In this document: positions 18,183 through 26,269 of the stretch, piece after piece
Numbering within the stretch: the first letter of the stretch is position 1
How the letters are laid out: every line of letters begins with the position of its first letter
NCBI GenBank assembly: GCA_017940245.1
Contig: JAGAYZ010000035.1
Coordinates: 1 to 37,675, forward strand
Length of the DNA: 37,675 bases
Origin: Muribaculaceae bacterium
Lineage (GTDB): Bacteria; Bacteroidota; Bacteroidia; Bacteroidales; Muribaculaceae
Reading direction: 5' to 3'
Made by a program: the position numbers and the translations under genes
Notes under the pieces: generated by a model
Seen by the model: the letters and a program-made list of their open reading frames with translations, nothing else
Told to the model about the DNA's origin: nothing
Database searches by the model: none

Positions 18183-18842
18183 ATGGAAAAAAGTGAAATG
18201 AGAGAAGTCATCGCAAAACGTGCTGCTAAGGAGTTGCACGATGGTGATGTAGTGAACCTGGGTATCGGAATCCCCACCATGATTCCCAACTATCTTCCCG
18301 ATGGCGTATCGGTGACCTTGCAAACCGAGAACGGTGCTATGGGTATGGGTGCCACTCCCGCCGAGGGCGAAGAAGACAAGAACCTGATTAACGCCGGTGG
18401 TGGTTACATAACCCTCACTCCCGGTGCCTGCACATTTGATTCGGCCACTTCGTTTGCTATCATTCGTGGCGGTCATGTGAACGTTTCGTTCCTGGGTGCC
18501 CTGCAGGTTGATGAGAAAGGAAACCTGGCCAACTGGATTATCCCCGGCAAGATGGCTCCCGGCATGGGAGGCGCCATGGATCTGGTAGTGGGCGCAAAGC
18601 GCGTGATTCTCACCATGGAACACACTCAGAAGGGTGCTCCTAAGATCTTGAAAGAGTGCACACTGCCGCTCACCGCAGCCGGACAGGTGAACATGATTAT
18701 TACCGAGATGGGTGTGATGGACATCACTCCCGAGGGCATCGTGTTGCGCGAAATCCATCCCGAATTCACTGTGGAGCAAGTGCAGGCTGCCACCGAGGCC
18801 AAGCTCATCATCGCTCCCGACCTGAAGCCCATGGATATCTAA
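18183..18842 (+). CDS. atoA: Butyryl-CoA:acetoacetate CoA-transferase, beta subunit
   Basis: 219 residues, the B subunit of a class I CoA-transferase. The catalytic glutamate that forms the glutamyl-CoA thioester is Glu49 in QTENGAMG. NLGIGIPT (25-32) and the GGGYITLTPGACTFDS region are family signatures. It works with AtoD at 9002-9652. The 51-base gap before it and the separation from atoD suggest the lysine genes kal through kamE were inserted between, or assembled with, a butyrate module. Crotonase follows after 13 bases. Confidence 0.9.
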   Translation: MEKSEMREVIAKRAAKELHDGDVVNLGIGIPTMIPNYLPDGVSVTLQTENGAMGMGATPAEGEEDKNLINAGGGYITLTPGACTFDSATSFAIIRGGHVNVSFLGALQVDEKGNLANWIIPGKMAPGMGGAMDLVVGAKRVILTMEHTQKGAPKILKECTLPLTAAGQVNMIITEMGVMDITPEGIVLREIHPEFTVEQVQAATEAKLIIAPDLKPMDI

Positions 18843-18855
18843 TTCCACTCATGTC

Positions 18856-19632
18856 ATGGAATACAATTTCTTGAAAATCGAGCGCAAGGGTGCCATTACC
18901 GTGATGATGGTGTCGGCACCCAAGTCGCTGAATGCCTTGAACTCCGCTGTGCTCAAGGAAATGGACGACTTCGTCTCGCATCTGGATGAGAGCACCCGCG
19001 TGCTCATTGTGACTGGCGATGGTGAAAAGTCGTTTGTAGCCGGTGCCGACATCTCGGAAATGGCTCATTTGGGCGAGCAGGAAGGCTTTGAGTTCGGTCG
19101 ACTGGGCGCACAGGTGTTCCGCAAGATTGAGACTTTGCCCATTCCCGTGATTGCTGCCGTCAACGGTTTTGCGCTGGGTGGCGGTTGTGAACTGGCTATG
19201 GCCTGTGATATTCGCATCGCCTCTAGTAATGCCAAGTTTGGCCAGCCTGAGGTGGGCTTGGGCATTATCCCCGGTTTCTCAGGCACCTACCGCTTGCCTA
19301 AACTGGTGGGGCAGGGCTATGCCAAAGAAATGATTTATACCGGCAAGGTGATACGTGCCGACGAGGCATTGCGCATCGGACTGGTCAACGCCGTCTACGA
19401 GCGCGAGGAACTGATGGGCAAGGCGCTGGAGATGGCCGAGCGCATGCTGGCCAATGCTCCGCTGGCCATCAGTGCTGCTAAGCAGAGCATCAACGAGGGT
19501 TATGACCTGGATGCCGATGCCGCCATCGCCCTCGAAAACAAGCTCTTTGGCAAGTGCTTCACCACTCAAGACCAGAAAGACGGCATGGCTGCCTTCCTGA
19601 ACAAGCAAAAGGCCGTGTTCAATGGCAAATAA
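18856..19632 (+). CDS. crt: 3-hydroxybutyryl-CoA dehydratase (crotonase)
   Basis: 258 residues, a typical enoyl-CoA hydratase. The two catalytic glutamates are Glu112 in GGCELAMACD and Glu132 in GQPEVGLGIIPG, the usual 20 residues apart. The oxyanion-hole segment is FVAGADI (60-66). It interconverts 3-hydroxybutyryl-CoA and crotonyl-CoA. Kal already makes crotonyl-CoA directly from lysine, so Crt is needed only for acetoacetyl-CoA or other C4 units. That fits the neighbouring hbd and argues for a second route to butyryl-CoA. Confidence 0.92.
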   Translation: MEYNFLKIERKGAITVMMVSAPKSLNALNSAVLKEMDDFVSHLDESTRVLIVTGDGEKSFVAGADISEMAHLGEQEGFEFGRLGAQVFRKIETLPIPVIAAVNGFALGGGCELAMACDIRIASSNAKFGQPEVGLGIIPGFSGTYRLPKLVGQGYAKEMIYTGKVIRADEALRIGLVNAVYEREELMGKALEMAERMLANAPLAISAAKQSINEGYDLDADAAIALENKLFGKCFTTQDQKDGMAAFLNKQKAVFNGK

Positions 19633-19673
19633 CGAAAAAACTTATCATTAATTTATAAACCGTAATTATAGTC

Positions 19674-20510
19674 ATGAAAATTTGTGTAATTGGAACTGGA
19701 ACAATGGCTAAAGGTATCGTCAAGGCTTTTGCTGCCAAGATGCCCGTGGTCATGAAGAGCCGCACCCAAGCCAGCCTGGACAAGGCTATGGCTTCGATTG
19801 CCAAGGGTTATACCAAGCTGGTCGAAAAAGGTAAAATTGCTCAAGATGCAATGGATGCCATTATGGCCAACATCACCACTACGACCGACTATGCCACGTT
19901 TGCCGATGCCGACCTCGTAATCGAGGCCGCCGTCGAGAACATGCAGTTGAAAAAAGATGTGTTCATGGAGCTGGACAAGATTTGCAAGCCCGAAACTATC
20001 TTTGCCACCAACTCGTCGTCGCTGTCGATTACCGAGATAGCTGCCTGCACTAGCCGCCCGGCTCAGTTCATCGGCTGCCATTTCTTCAATCCTGCCGACC
20101 GCATGGCTCTGGTAGAGGTCATTAAGGGTCAGCTTACCAGCGATGAGACCGCCAAGGCTATCATCGACCTCACCACGGAAATCGGAAAGACTCCGGTGCC
20201 CGTCAACGAGGCTCCGGGTTTTGTGGTGAACCGCATCCTCATTCCCATGATCAATGAGGCCGTTGGAATTTTGGCCGATGGCATTGCCAGCGCCGAAGAT
20301 ATTGACAAGTGCATGATGCTGGGTGCCAATCACCCGATGGGTCCGTTGGCACTGGCCGACCTTATTGGCAACGATGTGAATCTGGCCATCATGGAGGTGC
20401 TCTACAACGAGTTTGGTGATCCCAAGTATCGTCCTCATCCCCTGTTGCGGAAGATGGTGCGCGCCGGACTGCTGGGTCGCAAGACCGGTGAAGGTTTCTA
20501 TAAATATTAA
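19674..20510 (+). CDS. hbd: 3-hydroxybutyryl-CoA dehydrogenase
   Basis: 278 residues, the full length of short-chain 3-hydroxyacyl-CoA dehydrogenases. The Rossmann motif is GTGTMAKG (7-14). His136 in GCHFFNPA and Glu148 form the catalytic pair, and [12 protein letters not shown] and [16 protein letters not shown] are strong family blocks. It reduces acetoacetyl-CoA to 3-hydroxybutyryl-CoA. The acidic residue that normally ends the second strand in NAD-dependent forms is replaced by Ser29-Arg30 (VVMKSRT), suggesting NADP(H) use. A large hairpin follows in the 96-base gap before bcd. Confidence 0.92.
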   Translation: MKICVIGTGTMAKGIVKAFAAKMPVVMKSRTQASLDKAMASIAKGYTKLVEKGKIAQDAMDAIMANITTTTDYATFADADLVIEAAVENMQLKKDVFMELDKICKPETIFATNSSSLSITEIAACTSRPAQFIGCHFFNPADRMALVEVIKGQLTSDETAKAIIDLTTEIGKTPVPVNEAPGFVVNRILIPMINEAVGILADGIASAEDIDKCMMLGANHPMGPLALADLIGNDVNLAIMEVLYNEFGDPKYRPHPLLRKMVRAGLLGRKTGEGFYKY

Positions 20511-20520
20511 TTTAGTAAAC

Positions 20521-20591
20521 GAGCAACCGGTTTCAAGAGCACCAATAAGTGAATTATGGTGTGTGGCTTGAAACCGACAAGACGGTTGCTC
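20521..20591 (+). other. Long imperfect hairpin between hbd and bcd
   Basis: Outer arms GAGCAAC (20521-20527) and GTTGCTC (20585-20591) enclose CGGTTTCAAG (20528-20537) and CTTGAAACCG (20567-20576). Only an 8-base bulge on the 3' side breaks the 17-bp stem. An inner stem CACCA/TGGTG is at 20540-20544 and 20557-20561. No T tract follows, so it is not a standard terminator. It ends 15 bases before the bcd start and may be an mRNA processing or stability element. Confidence 0.7.
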
Positions 20592-20606
20592 ACAACAATA
20601 CTGAAA

Positions 20607-21746
20607 ATGGATTTTAGCTATTCAAAGACAGAACAACTGTTCCTGCAGATGATTCGCTCGTTTGCTGAGAACGAAGTAAAGCCTTTGGCTGCCGAGGTCG
20701 ATGAGCAAGAGCGTTTCCCCATCGAGACCGTTCAGAAAATGGGCAAACTCGGCATCATGGGCATTCCTGTGCCCAAGCAGTATGGCGGCGCAGGAGGTAC
20801 AGTGCAAATGTATATCATGGCCGTTGAAGAACTCTCACGCGTGTGCGCCACTACAGGTGTGATTGTTTCGGCCCACACCTCGCTGTGCATGGCTCCCATC
20901 ATGGAGCACGGCACCGAGGAGCAGAAGATGAAGTATCTGCCTAAACTGGCTTCGGGCGAGTGGATTGGCGCATTTGGCCTTACCGAGCCTAATGCCGGCA
21001 CCGACGCAGCCATGCAGCAGACCACCGCAGTGGATGCTGGCGACAAGTGGATTCTTAACGGTTCTAAGATTTTCATCACCAATGCCTCTTATGCCAACGT
21101 GTTCATCGTGATGGCCATGACCGACAAGTCAAAAGGCACGAAGGGAATCTCTGCTTTTATCGTGGAGAAGGGCATGCCCGGTTTCTCCATTGGTAAAAAG
21201 GAGCTGAAAATGGGTATTCGTGGCAGCGCCACTTGCGAGCTCATTTTCGAAAATTGCGAGGTGCCCAAAGAGAACCTGCTCGGGCAGTTGGGCAAGGGCT
21301 TCAGCATCGCCATGAAGACCCTCGACGGTGGCCGCATCGGTATCGCTTCACAGGCTCTGGGTATTGCTCAGGGAGCCCTTGACGAGACCGTGAAGTACAC
21401 CAAGGAGCGCAAGCAATTTGGCCGCGCTATTGCCAAATTCCAGAACACGCAGTTCCAAATGGCCGACCTCAAGACAAAGGTTGAGGCCGCCCGTCTGTTG
21501 GTGCGCAGTGCAGCCTGGAAGAAAGACAATGGCATGCCTTATTCGGCCGATGCAGCTATGGCAAAACTCTTTGCCGCCGAGACTGCTATGGAAGTCACCA
21601 CCAAGGCTGTGCAGTTCCATGGAGGCTATGGCTACACGCGTGAGTATCCTGTTGAGCGCATGATGCGTGATGCCAAGATTACCGAGATTTACGAAGGAAC
21701 ATCGGAGGTCCAGCGCATGGTCATTGCCGGTCATTTATTTAAATAA
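20607..21746 (+). CDS. bcd: Butyryl-CoA dehydrogenase (acyl-CoA dehydrogenase family)
   Basis: 379 residues from ATG 20607. The longer frame from 20556 would begin inside the hairpin and adds residues foreign to the family. FAD-binding motifs are AFGLTEPNAGTDA and the KIFITNAS block. The catalytic base is Glu363 in IYEGTSEVQR. It reduces crotonyl-CoA to butyryl-CoA, most likely with EtfAB encoded immediately downstream (15 and 11 base gaps). In anaerobes this complex can couple the reaction to ferredoxin reduction by electron bifurcation. Whether it does so here cannot be told. Confidence 0.92.
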   Translation: MDFSYSKTEQLFLQMIRSFAENEVKPLAAEVDEQERFPIETVQKMGKLGIMGIPVPKQYGGAGGTVQMYIMAVEELSRVCATTGVIVSAHTSLCMAPIMEHGTEEQKMKYLPKLASGEWIGAFGLTEPNAGTDAAMQQTTAVDAGDKWILNGSKIFITNASYANVFIVMAMTDKSKGTKGISAFIVEKGMPGFSIGKKELKMGIRGSATCELIFENCEVPKENLLGQLGKGFSIAMKTLDGGRIGIASQALGIAQGALDETVKYTKERKQFGRAIAKFQNTQFQMADLKTKVEAARLLVRSAAWKKDNGMPYSADAAMAKLFAAETAMEVTTKAVQFHGGYGYTREYPVERMMRDAKITEIYEGTSEVQRMVIAGHLFK

Positions 21747-21761
21747 TAAAAGGAAAGCAAT

Positions 21762-22544
21762 ATGAATATTATAGTTTGTATTAAACAAGTTCCCGACACC
21801 ACCGAAATCAAGATAGATCCCGTGAAGGGTACCTTGATTCGTGAAGGTGTGCCGAGCATTATGAACCCCGATGACAAGGGTGGCCTGGAGCTGGCCCTGC
21901 AGATGAAGGACAAAGTGGGTGCAAATGTGACTGTGATTTCAATGGGTCCCCCCCAAGCCGATGTGATGCTGCGTGAAGCGCTCGCCATGGGTGCCGACCG
22001 TGCCATTCTGCTCAGCGACCGCAAGTTTGCCGGTGCCGATACACTGGCCACATCCTACGCTCTTTCGGGACTGTGCCGCGTGCTGGATTATGACTTGATT
22101 ATCGCTGGCCGTCAGGCTATCGATGGTGATACAGCCCAAGTAGGTCCGGAATTGGCCGAGCATCTGAATTTGCCGCAAATCACCTACGTAACCGACGCCA
22201 AGTTGCTTGACAACGGTAACCTGCTTGTGCACAAGGAGAACGAAGACAGTGTGCAGGTGCTGGAAGTTGAAGGTAAATGCCTGCTCACGGTGCTGGCTTC
22301 GGCATTTGAACCGCGCTACATGAGCGTGAGTGGCATCGTGGAGGCTTACGACCGCGAGGTGGAAGTGTGGAGTGCCGACAAGATTGACGTCGATGAAGGC
22401 AAGCTGGGTCTGGCAGGATCGCCCACTAAGGTGTTCCAGTCATTCCCCAAAGCCATGAAGGCTCCTGGTGAAGTTCACGAAGTGAGCGAGGAAGAAGCCG
22501 TTGAGCTGATTGTGAGTAAACTGAAAGAGAAACACATCATCTAA
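21762..22544 (+). CDS. etfB: Electron transfer flavoprotein, beta subunit
   Basis: 260 residues, the usual size. The N-terminus MNIIVCIKQVPDT and the AIDGDTAQVGP motif (near residue 121) are diagnostic of EtfB. It forms a heterodimer with EtfA that carries FAD and exchanges electrons with Bcd. A strong ribosome-binding stretch, AAAGGAAAG, lies before the ATG. Linkage to bcd, and an anaerobic butyrate pathway, point to the butyryl-CoA-dehydrogenase-associated group of ETFs. Confidence 0.94.
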   Translation: MNIIVCIKQVPDTTEIKIDPVKGTLIREGVPSIMNPDDKGGLELALQMKDKVGANVTVISMGPPQADVMLREALAMGADRAILLSDRKFAGADTLATSYALSGLCRVLDYDLIIAGRQAIDGDTAQVGPELAEHLNLPQITYVTDAKLLDNGNLLVHKENEDSVQVLEVEGKCLLTVLASAFEPRYMSVSGIVEAYDREVEVWSADKIDVDEGKLGLAGSPTKVFQSFPKAMKAPGEVHEVSEEEAVELIVSKLKEKHII

Positions 22545-22555
22545 AAGTCGGATCT

Positions 22556-23572
22556 ATGGAAAAGAAAGATTATAAGAACGTATTCGTTTTTGCAGAACAA
22601 CGCGAAGGTGTTATCCAGTCCGTTGCATTTGAACTTTTAGGTAAGGCTCGTGACCTGGCCGATGACCTGGGCCAGAAAGTGGTGGCTCTGCTGCTGGGCA
22701 GTGGCATCAAGGATCAGGCTCAGACGCTCATTGAGTTTGGTGCCGACGAGGTGATTGTTGTAGATACTCCCGAACTGAAGGATTACCTCAGCGAGCAGTA
22801 TTCGCAAGCCGTGTATCAAATCATAGACGATCGCAAGCCCAACATCGTGCTTTACGGTGCCACGACCATCGGTCGCGACATGGCTCCCCGTCTGGCATCG
22901 CGCCTGAAAGCCGGTCTCACGGCCGACTGTACCAAACTGGAAGTGAAGCCAAACAAGGAAGAAGAACTGGAATTACATTCAACCCGTCCCGCATTTGGTG
23001 GTAACCTGATGGCTACCATTGTGTGCCCCAACACTCGCCCACAGATGTCAACGGTGCGTCCTGGCGTGATGCAGAAAATGCAGCGTCAGCCAGGTCGTCA
23101 AGGAGTGGTAACTGAGTTTACCCCCATATTCGACACCTCGAAGTTTAAGGTGAAACTGGTGGAAACCATCAAGGCCGACAAGCAGATGGCCGACATTTCG
23201 GAAGCAAAGATTCTGGTTTCGGGTGGCCGTGGAGTCCACAATCGGGAAGGTTTCGACAAGCTCCAGGCTCTGGCCGACGTGCTGGGCGGACAAGTGGCTT
23301 CGTCGCGTGCCATGGTGGACAATGGCGTGATGCCTCATGAGTGCCAGGTGGGTCAGACGGGCAAGACCGTGCGTCCCAACCTCTATGTGGCTTGCGGTAT
23401 CAGCGGTGCTATTCAGCACCTAGCCGGAATGGAAGAGTCTGATTTTATCATTGCTATCAACAAAGATAAATTCGCTCCCATTTTCAGCGTGGCCGATCTG
23501 GGTATCGTGGGTGATTTGCACAAAATCGTGCCCATGCTCACCGAGCGTCTGCGCAAAGAAATGGAGCAGTAA
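22556..23572 (+). CDS. etfA: Electron transfer flavoprotein, alpha subunit
   Basis: 338 residues. The C-terminal FAD domain is plain: VSGGRGV (around 222-228), VASSRAMVDNG, QVGQTGKTVRPNLYVACGISGAIQH and IIAINKDKFAPIF. The N-terminal domain carries the FVFAEQREG start and a YGATTIGRDMAPRLASRL segment. It is the last gene of the lysine/butyrate operon and is followed within 30 bases by a strong terminator. Confidence 0.94.
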   Translation: MEKKDYKNVFVFAEQREGVIQSVAFELLGKARDLADDLGQKVVALLLGSGIKDQAQTLIEFGADEVIVVDTPELKDYLSEQYSQAVYQIIDDRKPNIVLYGATTIGRDMAPRLASRLKAGLTADCTKLEVKPNKEEELELHSTRPAFGGNLMATIVCPNTRPQMSTVRPGVMQKMQRQPGRQGVVTEFTPIFDTSKFKVKLVETIKADKQMADISEAKILVSGGRGVHNREGFDKLQALADVLGGQVASSRAMVDNGVMPHECQVGQTGKTVRPNLYVACGISGAIQHLAGMEESDFIIAINKDKFAPIFSVADLGIVGDLHKIVPMLTERLRKEMEQ

Positions 23573-23601
23573 AGCCATTGTATGGCATTGACTGGAAGAG
23601 C

Positions 23602-23640
23602 AACGCCTCCTCATCCGATTAGGGTGGGGAGGCGTTTTCG
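23602..23640 (+). terminator. Terminator of the lysine/butyrate operon
   Basis: AACGCCTCC (23602-23610) pairs with GGAGGCGTT (23628-23636). The stem can continue inward through CATCC/GGGTG to a 5-base loop. TTTCG follows. It begins 29 bases after the etfA stop. Confidence 0.85.
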
Positions 23641-23659
23641 TTAGTTTAGGCTGGTGGCA

Positions 23660-24271
23660 TTACTTGATGGGAATGGGTTCCCAACCGAAGTCTTGATATA
23701 ATGTGACGTTGAGTCCTCGCTGCTTCACATAATCGGCAATGGCTTCTTTTCTCACCATTTCGCGCGTCTTTTCGTCGGAAATGATTTTCATGAAAGCCTC
23801 AAAATTGGGCCCGAAAATTTGTTTGGCGGTAGGCTGGAATCTCGATCCATCGCCCACGGCATCAAAAGCTGTCACTCTCCAGTGACCACCGTCATGGCTC
23901 ACGTGCATCAGTCCGGCGTGGTTACCGCCCGAGACTGTCTTCAGTGTGTCGCCCGAGGTGTTATAGTTCATTACCCAGTAACTGCCCCACACCAGAACTG
24001 AGTCGGGTGCCGACTCATCGGTTGCCACAACTTGAGTGAATGGAATGCACATTTCACCCTGGCTGTAGCCTGGTGCAATGGAATCAACCAGATAGCGGTC
24101 GATGGCCATCTGCCACGTGTCTTCTTGCTGTGTCTGCTGTTCGGCGGTGGATTCAGCGGTTTGTTCTGTACTGGTTGTGCCGGGACGGCATGAGAACAAT
24201 GCTGCGATGCAGCATAGCATGGCCCCCGATTTCATCATCAATGACTGAATTGTTTTCATCTTCTTTTCCAT
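23660..24271 (-). CDS. Putative lipoprotein of unknown function
   Basis: 203 residues, not assigned to a family I recognise. An N-terminal hydrophobic stretch (residues about 11-27) ends in ALFSC, so Cys28 could be lipidated, although Phe at -2 is not ideal. A low-complexity Thr/Glu/Gln linker (31-50) follows. A compact domain (52-203) includes a 'VWGSYWVMNYN..GDTLKTVSGG' beta-rich section and a helical tail. The start could be Met1 or Met5. It has its own promoter and is transcribed separately from the NRPS operon, which ends upstream at a terminator-like hairpin. Confidence 0.6.
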   Translation of the reverse strand: MEKKMKTIQSLMMKSGAMLCCIAALFSCRPGTTSTEQTAESTAEQQTQQEDTWQMAIDRYLVDSIAPGYSQGEMCIPFTQVVATDESAPDSVLVWGSYWVMNYNTSGDTLKTVSGGNHAGLMHVSHDGGHWRVTAFDAVGDGSRFQPTAKQIFGPNFEAFMKIISDEKTREMVRKEAIADYVKQRGLNVTLYQDFGWEPIPIK

Positions 24272-24290
24272 TTAGGGTTAAAGGTCGCCA

Positions 24291-24322
24291 CAAAGATACA
24301 GCCTTTTTCTCGATTTGCGCAA
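24291..24322 (-). promoter_or_regulatory. Promoter of the putative lipoprotein
   Basis: On the minus strand, TTG (24320-24322), a 21-base spacer and TATCTTTG (24291-24298) lie about 20 bases before ATG 24271. Confidence 0.55.
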
Positions 24323-24330
24323 TACTGCCA

Positions 24331-24361
24331 GCGAAAAATATATCGGCGCATTAGTGCCGAT
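24331..24361 (-). terminator. Probable terminator of the NRPS operon
   Basis: On the minus strand, ATCGGC (24356-24361) pairs with GCCGAT (24342-24347) around an 8-base loop, followed by the T-rich ATATTTTTCG. The stem overlaps the stop codon of the phosphopantetheinyl transferase gene. Confidence 0.5.
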
Positions 24362-24956
24362 GATGGCAAGTGGTGACAATGTAGTCGGGGCGGGTGATGG
24401 TGTGGAAACGGTATTGATGCTCGTCGACAAGCACAGAGTGCAGGTCACGGGTGATACCCTCTCCTGTGAGCTTGAGCCGGCTCTCTTTCATGGTCCACAG
24501 CGTGATGAACTCGGCAGCGGGTTCGGGCGACTGCAAGATGCGTTGCTGCTCCTCAAGGCTCATGGTGTAGTCGAGCAGCGAGGGGCTATAGCGGCCAATG
24601 CTCTCGATATCCACTCCCACGGGCTCGTCGTCGACTATACAGGCCACGGCTTCGCGGCAGTGACTCAGATTAAAATGGATGTGAGGGAATCCATCCAGGC
24701 TGGGCTTCCCGTTAGCCCCGTAGGTGAACGATGGCACCTTCCCGATTCCATACTGCTCTTTGAGTGCACGTTGCAACAGCAGGAAAGCGGCCAGGCAGAG
24801 TCGCCGGCCTTGCTCGTGGCGAAACCGGAGCGCATAGCTGCGACGCTCATCGCTCACGGCGGCCAGGGCCGCCGTGAGGTCGAGTTGGTGCACTTTGTCG
24901 TCGATATACAGCAAGTTATTAGTTGTTTGACTATGATTTGAGATTAAACTCCACAT
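24351..24956 (-). CDS. 4'-Phosphopantetheinyl transferase (Sfp-type)
   Basis: 201 residues from ATG 24956, the only ATG upstream of the conserved region. A longer frame from 24995 starts with TTG. It transfers phosphopantetheine from CoA to the serine of carrier domains. Motifs in order are NLSH (96-99), GVDIE (114-118, Mg-binding Asp/Glu) and WTMKESRLKLTGEG (154-167, catalytic Glu and Lys). It overlaps the MATE gene by 26 bases and is last in the operon. Its natural clients are the two carrier domains of the NRPS encoded two genes upstream. It could also serve fatty-acid ACP, but the linkage argues for secondary metabolism. Confidence 0.88.
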   Translation of the reverse strand: MWSLISNHSQTTNNLLYIDDKVHQLDLTAALAAVSDERRSYALRFRHEQGRRLCLAAFLLLQRALKEQYGIGKVPSFTYGANGKPSLDGFPHIHFNLSHCREAVACIVDDEPVGVDIESIGRYSPSLLDYTMSLEEQQRILQSPEPAAEFITLWTMKESRLKLTGEGITRDLHSVLVDEHQYRFHTITRPDYIVTTCHHRH

Positions 24957-26259
24957 GTGTGCTGCGGTGAAGCACAACGATTGCCAGAGCTTCAATCAGA
25001 TAAGCAATCAAGTAACTGTACCATAGCAGCGAGGGCATGGTGCGTGACATGATCCACAGCACCGGAATCACTGTGAGTGAAAGGGCAAACGAAATGAAAA
25101 GTGCCATGTGGTGATGTCCATAGAGCTTATAGACAATCATGAGCACATAGATGTAGCAGAACGGGATGAAACTCAGTGCGAACACGCGCAGGGCATGATT
25201 GCCCTCGGCAATGAGTTCAGGTTCGTTGGCTCCAAACAACTTGACGATGGCTTGTGGGTCGATCCACACAAACAGACAGGTCACTGCCATGGCGATGGTG
25301 ATGAAGCGGAAGGCCTTGCGCAACACGGTGCGCAACCCGTCTTCGTTGCCCTTACCCACTTGGATGGCACCCAGTGACTGCAAGGTCTGGCAGGTGCCCG
25401 ACACAAAGAGGTTGTAGATTTGCAGCAAGTTCATGCACACCGCAAAGGCGAAAATACCCGTGCGTCCCAAAGAGGAAAGCACGATGGTGTTGGCCGAAAG
25501 CAACAACAACGTCAAACAGATGGAGGCTATTGCAAGTGGAGCACCTTGTGAGACGATACGTCGCCACGATACCATCAAATCGCTGGTGGTGAAATCCAGT
25601 GTGAGACGCCTGTTCTCCGGTTTTCGCCAGTGCATGAGCAGAATCGCAATACCCACAAGGTGGCCTACCACAGTGGCCGCCGACGAACCTGTAATTCCCC
25701 ATCCCAGCCACTGGATGAACACAATGTCGAGGCACAGGTTCACCACGTTGTCGATAATCACCGCCAGCGACACCAGTCGCGGACTGCCGTCAACACCCAC
25801 CATGGTTGAAAGTCCCCACATGAGGATAAAGGCAGGATTGCCCAGTAGCAGTACCTGTAGGTAGTCGCGTGCCAGAGGCAATATTTGCTCATTGCTGCAC
25901 AGCAGCTTCGCCATCTGGTTAGGGAACATCATTCCTCCCACGATGGTGAGCAGTAGCCCTAAACTCACACTCAGTGTGAGAGCGCGGGTAAAAAAACGTC
26001 GCGCATCTAGGGTCTTGTTCTGTCCTAGGGCGTAGCCCACCAGCATGCCGGCACCTGCGTTGATGAGTAGGTGCAGTGTGAAGATGAACTGAGTGATGGG
26101 CTTGGACAGGTTGATGGCACTCACACCATCTTCACTGATCAAGTTTCCCACGATGATGCCATCCACCACATTGCCCAGGCATCCCGACAAGGCGACCAGG
26201 ATGTAGGCCCACAGATAACGATAGAATTGAGCGTTGATATTGTCGGTGTTTTGCTGCAT
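24931..26259 (-). CDS. MATE-family efflux transporter
   Basis: 442 residues with about 12 hydrophobic segments arranged as two six-helix halves, typical of MATE exporters driven by H+ or Na+ gradients. Recognisable features are GNVVDGIIVGNLI in the first helix pair and the LINAGAGMLVGYALGQNK loop. It begins 10 bases after the NRPS stop and overlaps the phosphopantetheinyl transferase gene. Context suggests it exports the NRPS product across the inner membrane or protects the producer. The substrate is inferred only from linkage. Confidence 0.88.
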   Translation of the reverse strand: MQQNTDNINAQFYRYLWAYILVALSGCLGNVVDGIIVGNLISEDGVSAINLSKPITQFIFTLHLLINAGAGMLVGYALGQNKTLDARRFFTRALTLSVSLGLLLTIVGGMMFPNQMAKLLCSNEQILPLARDYLQVLLLGNPAFILMWGLSTMVGVDGSPRLVSLAVIIDNVVNLCLDIVFIQWLGWGITGSSAATVVGHLVGIAILLMHWRKPENRRLTLDFTTSDLMVSWRRIVSQGAPLAIASICLTLLLLSANTIVLSSLGRTGIFAFAVCMNLLQIYNLFVSGTCQTLQSLGAIQVGKGNEDGLRTVLRKAFRFITIAMAVTCLFVWIDPQAIVKLFGANEPELIAEGNHALRVFALSFIPFCYIYVLMIVYKLYGHHHMALFISFALSLTVIPVLWIMSRTMPSLLWYSYLIAYLIEALAIVVLHRSTHVEFNLKS

Positions 26260-26269
26260 TTCCTAAGAT

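Noticed and set aside
20521-20591. Intrinsic terminator splitting the lysine/butyrate operon
   Set aside because: The stem is followed by ACAACAATACTG rather than a T tract, and no new promoter is seen before bcd.
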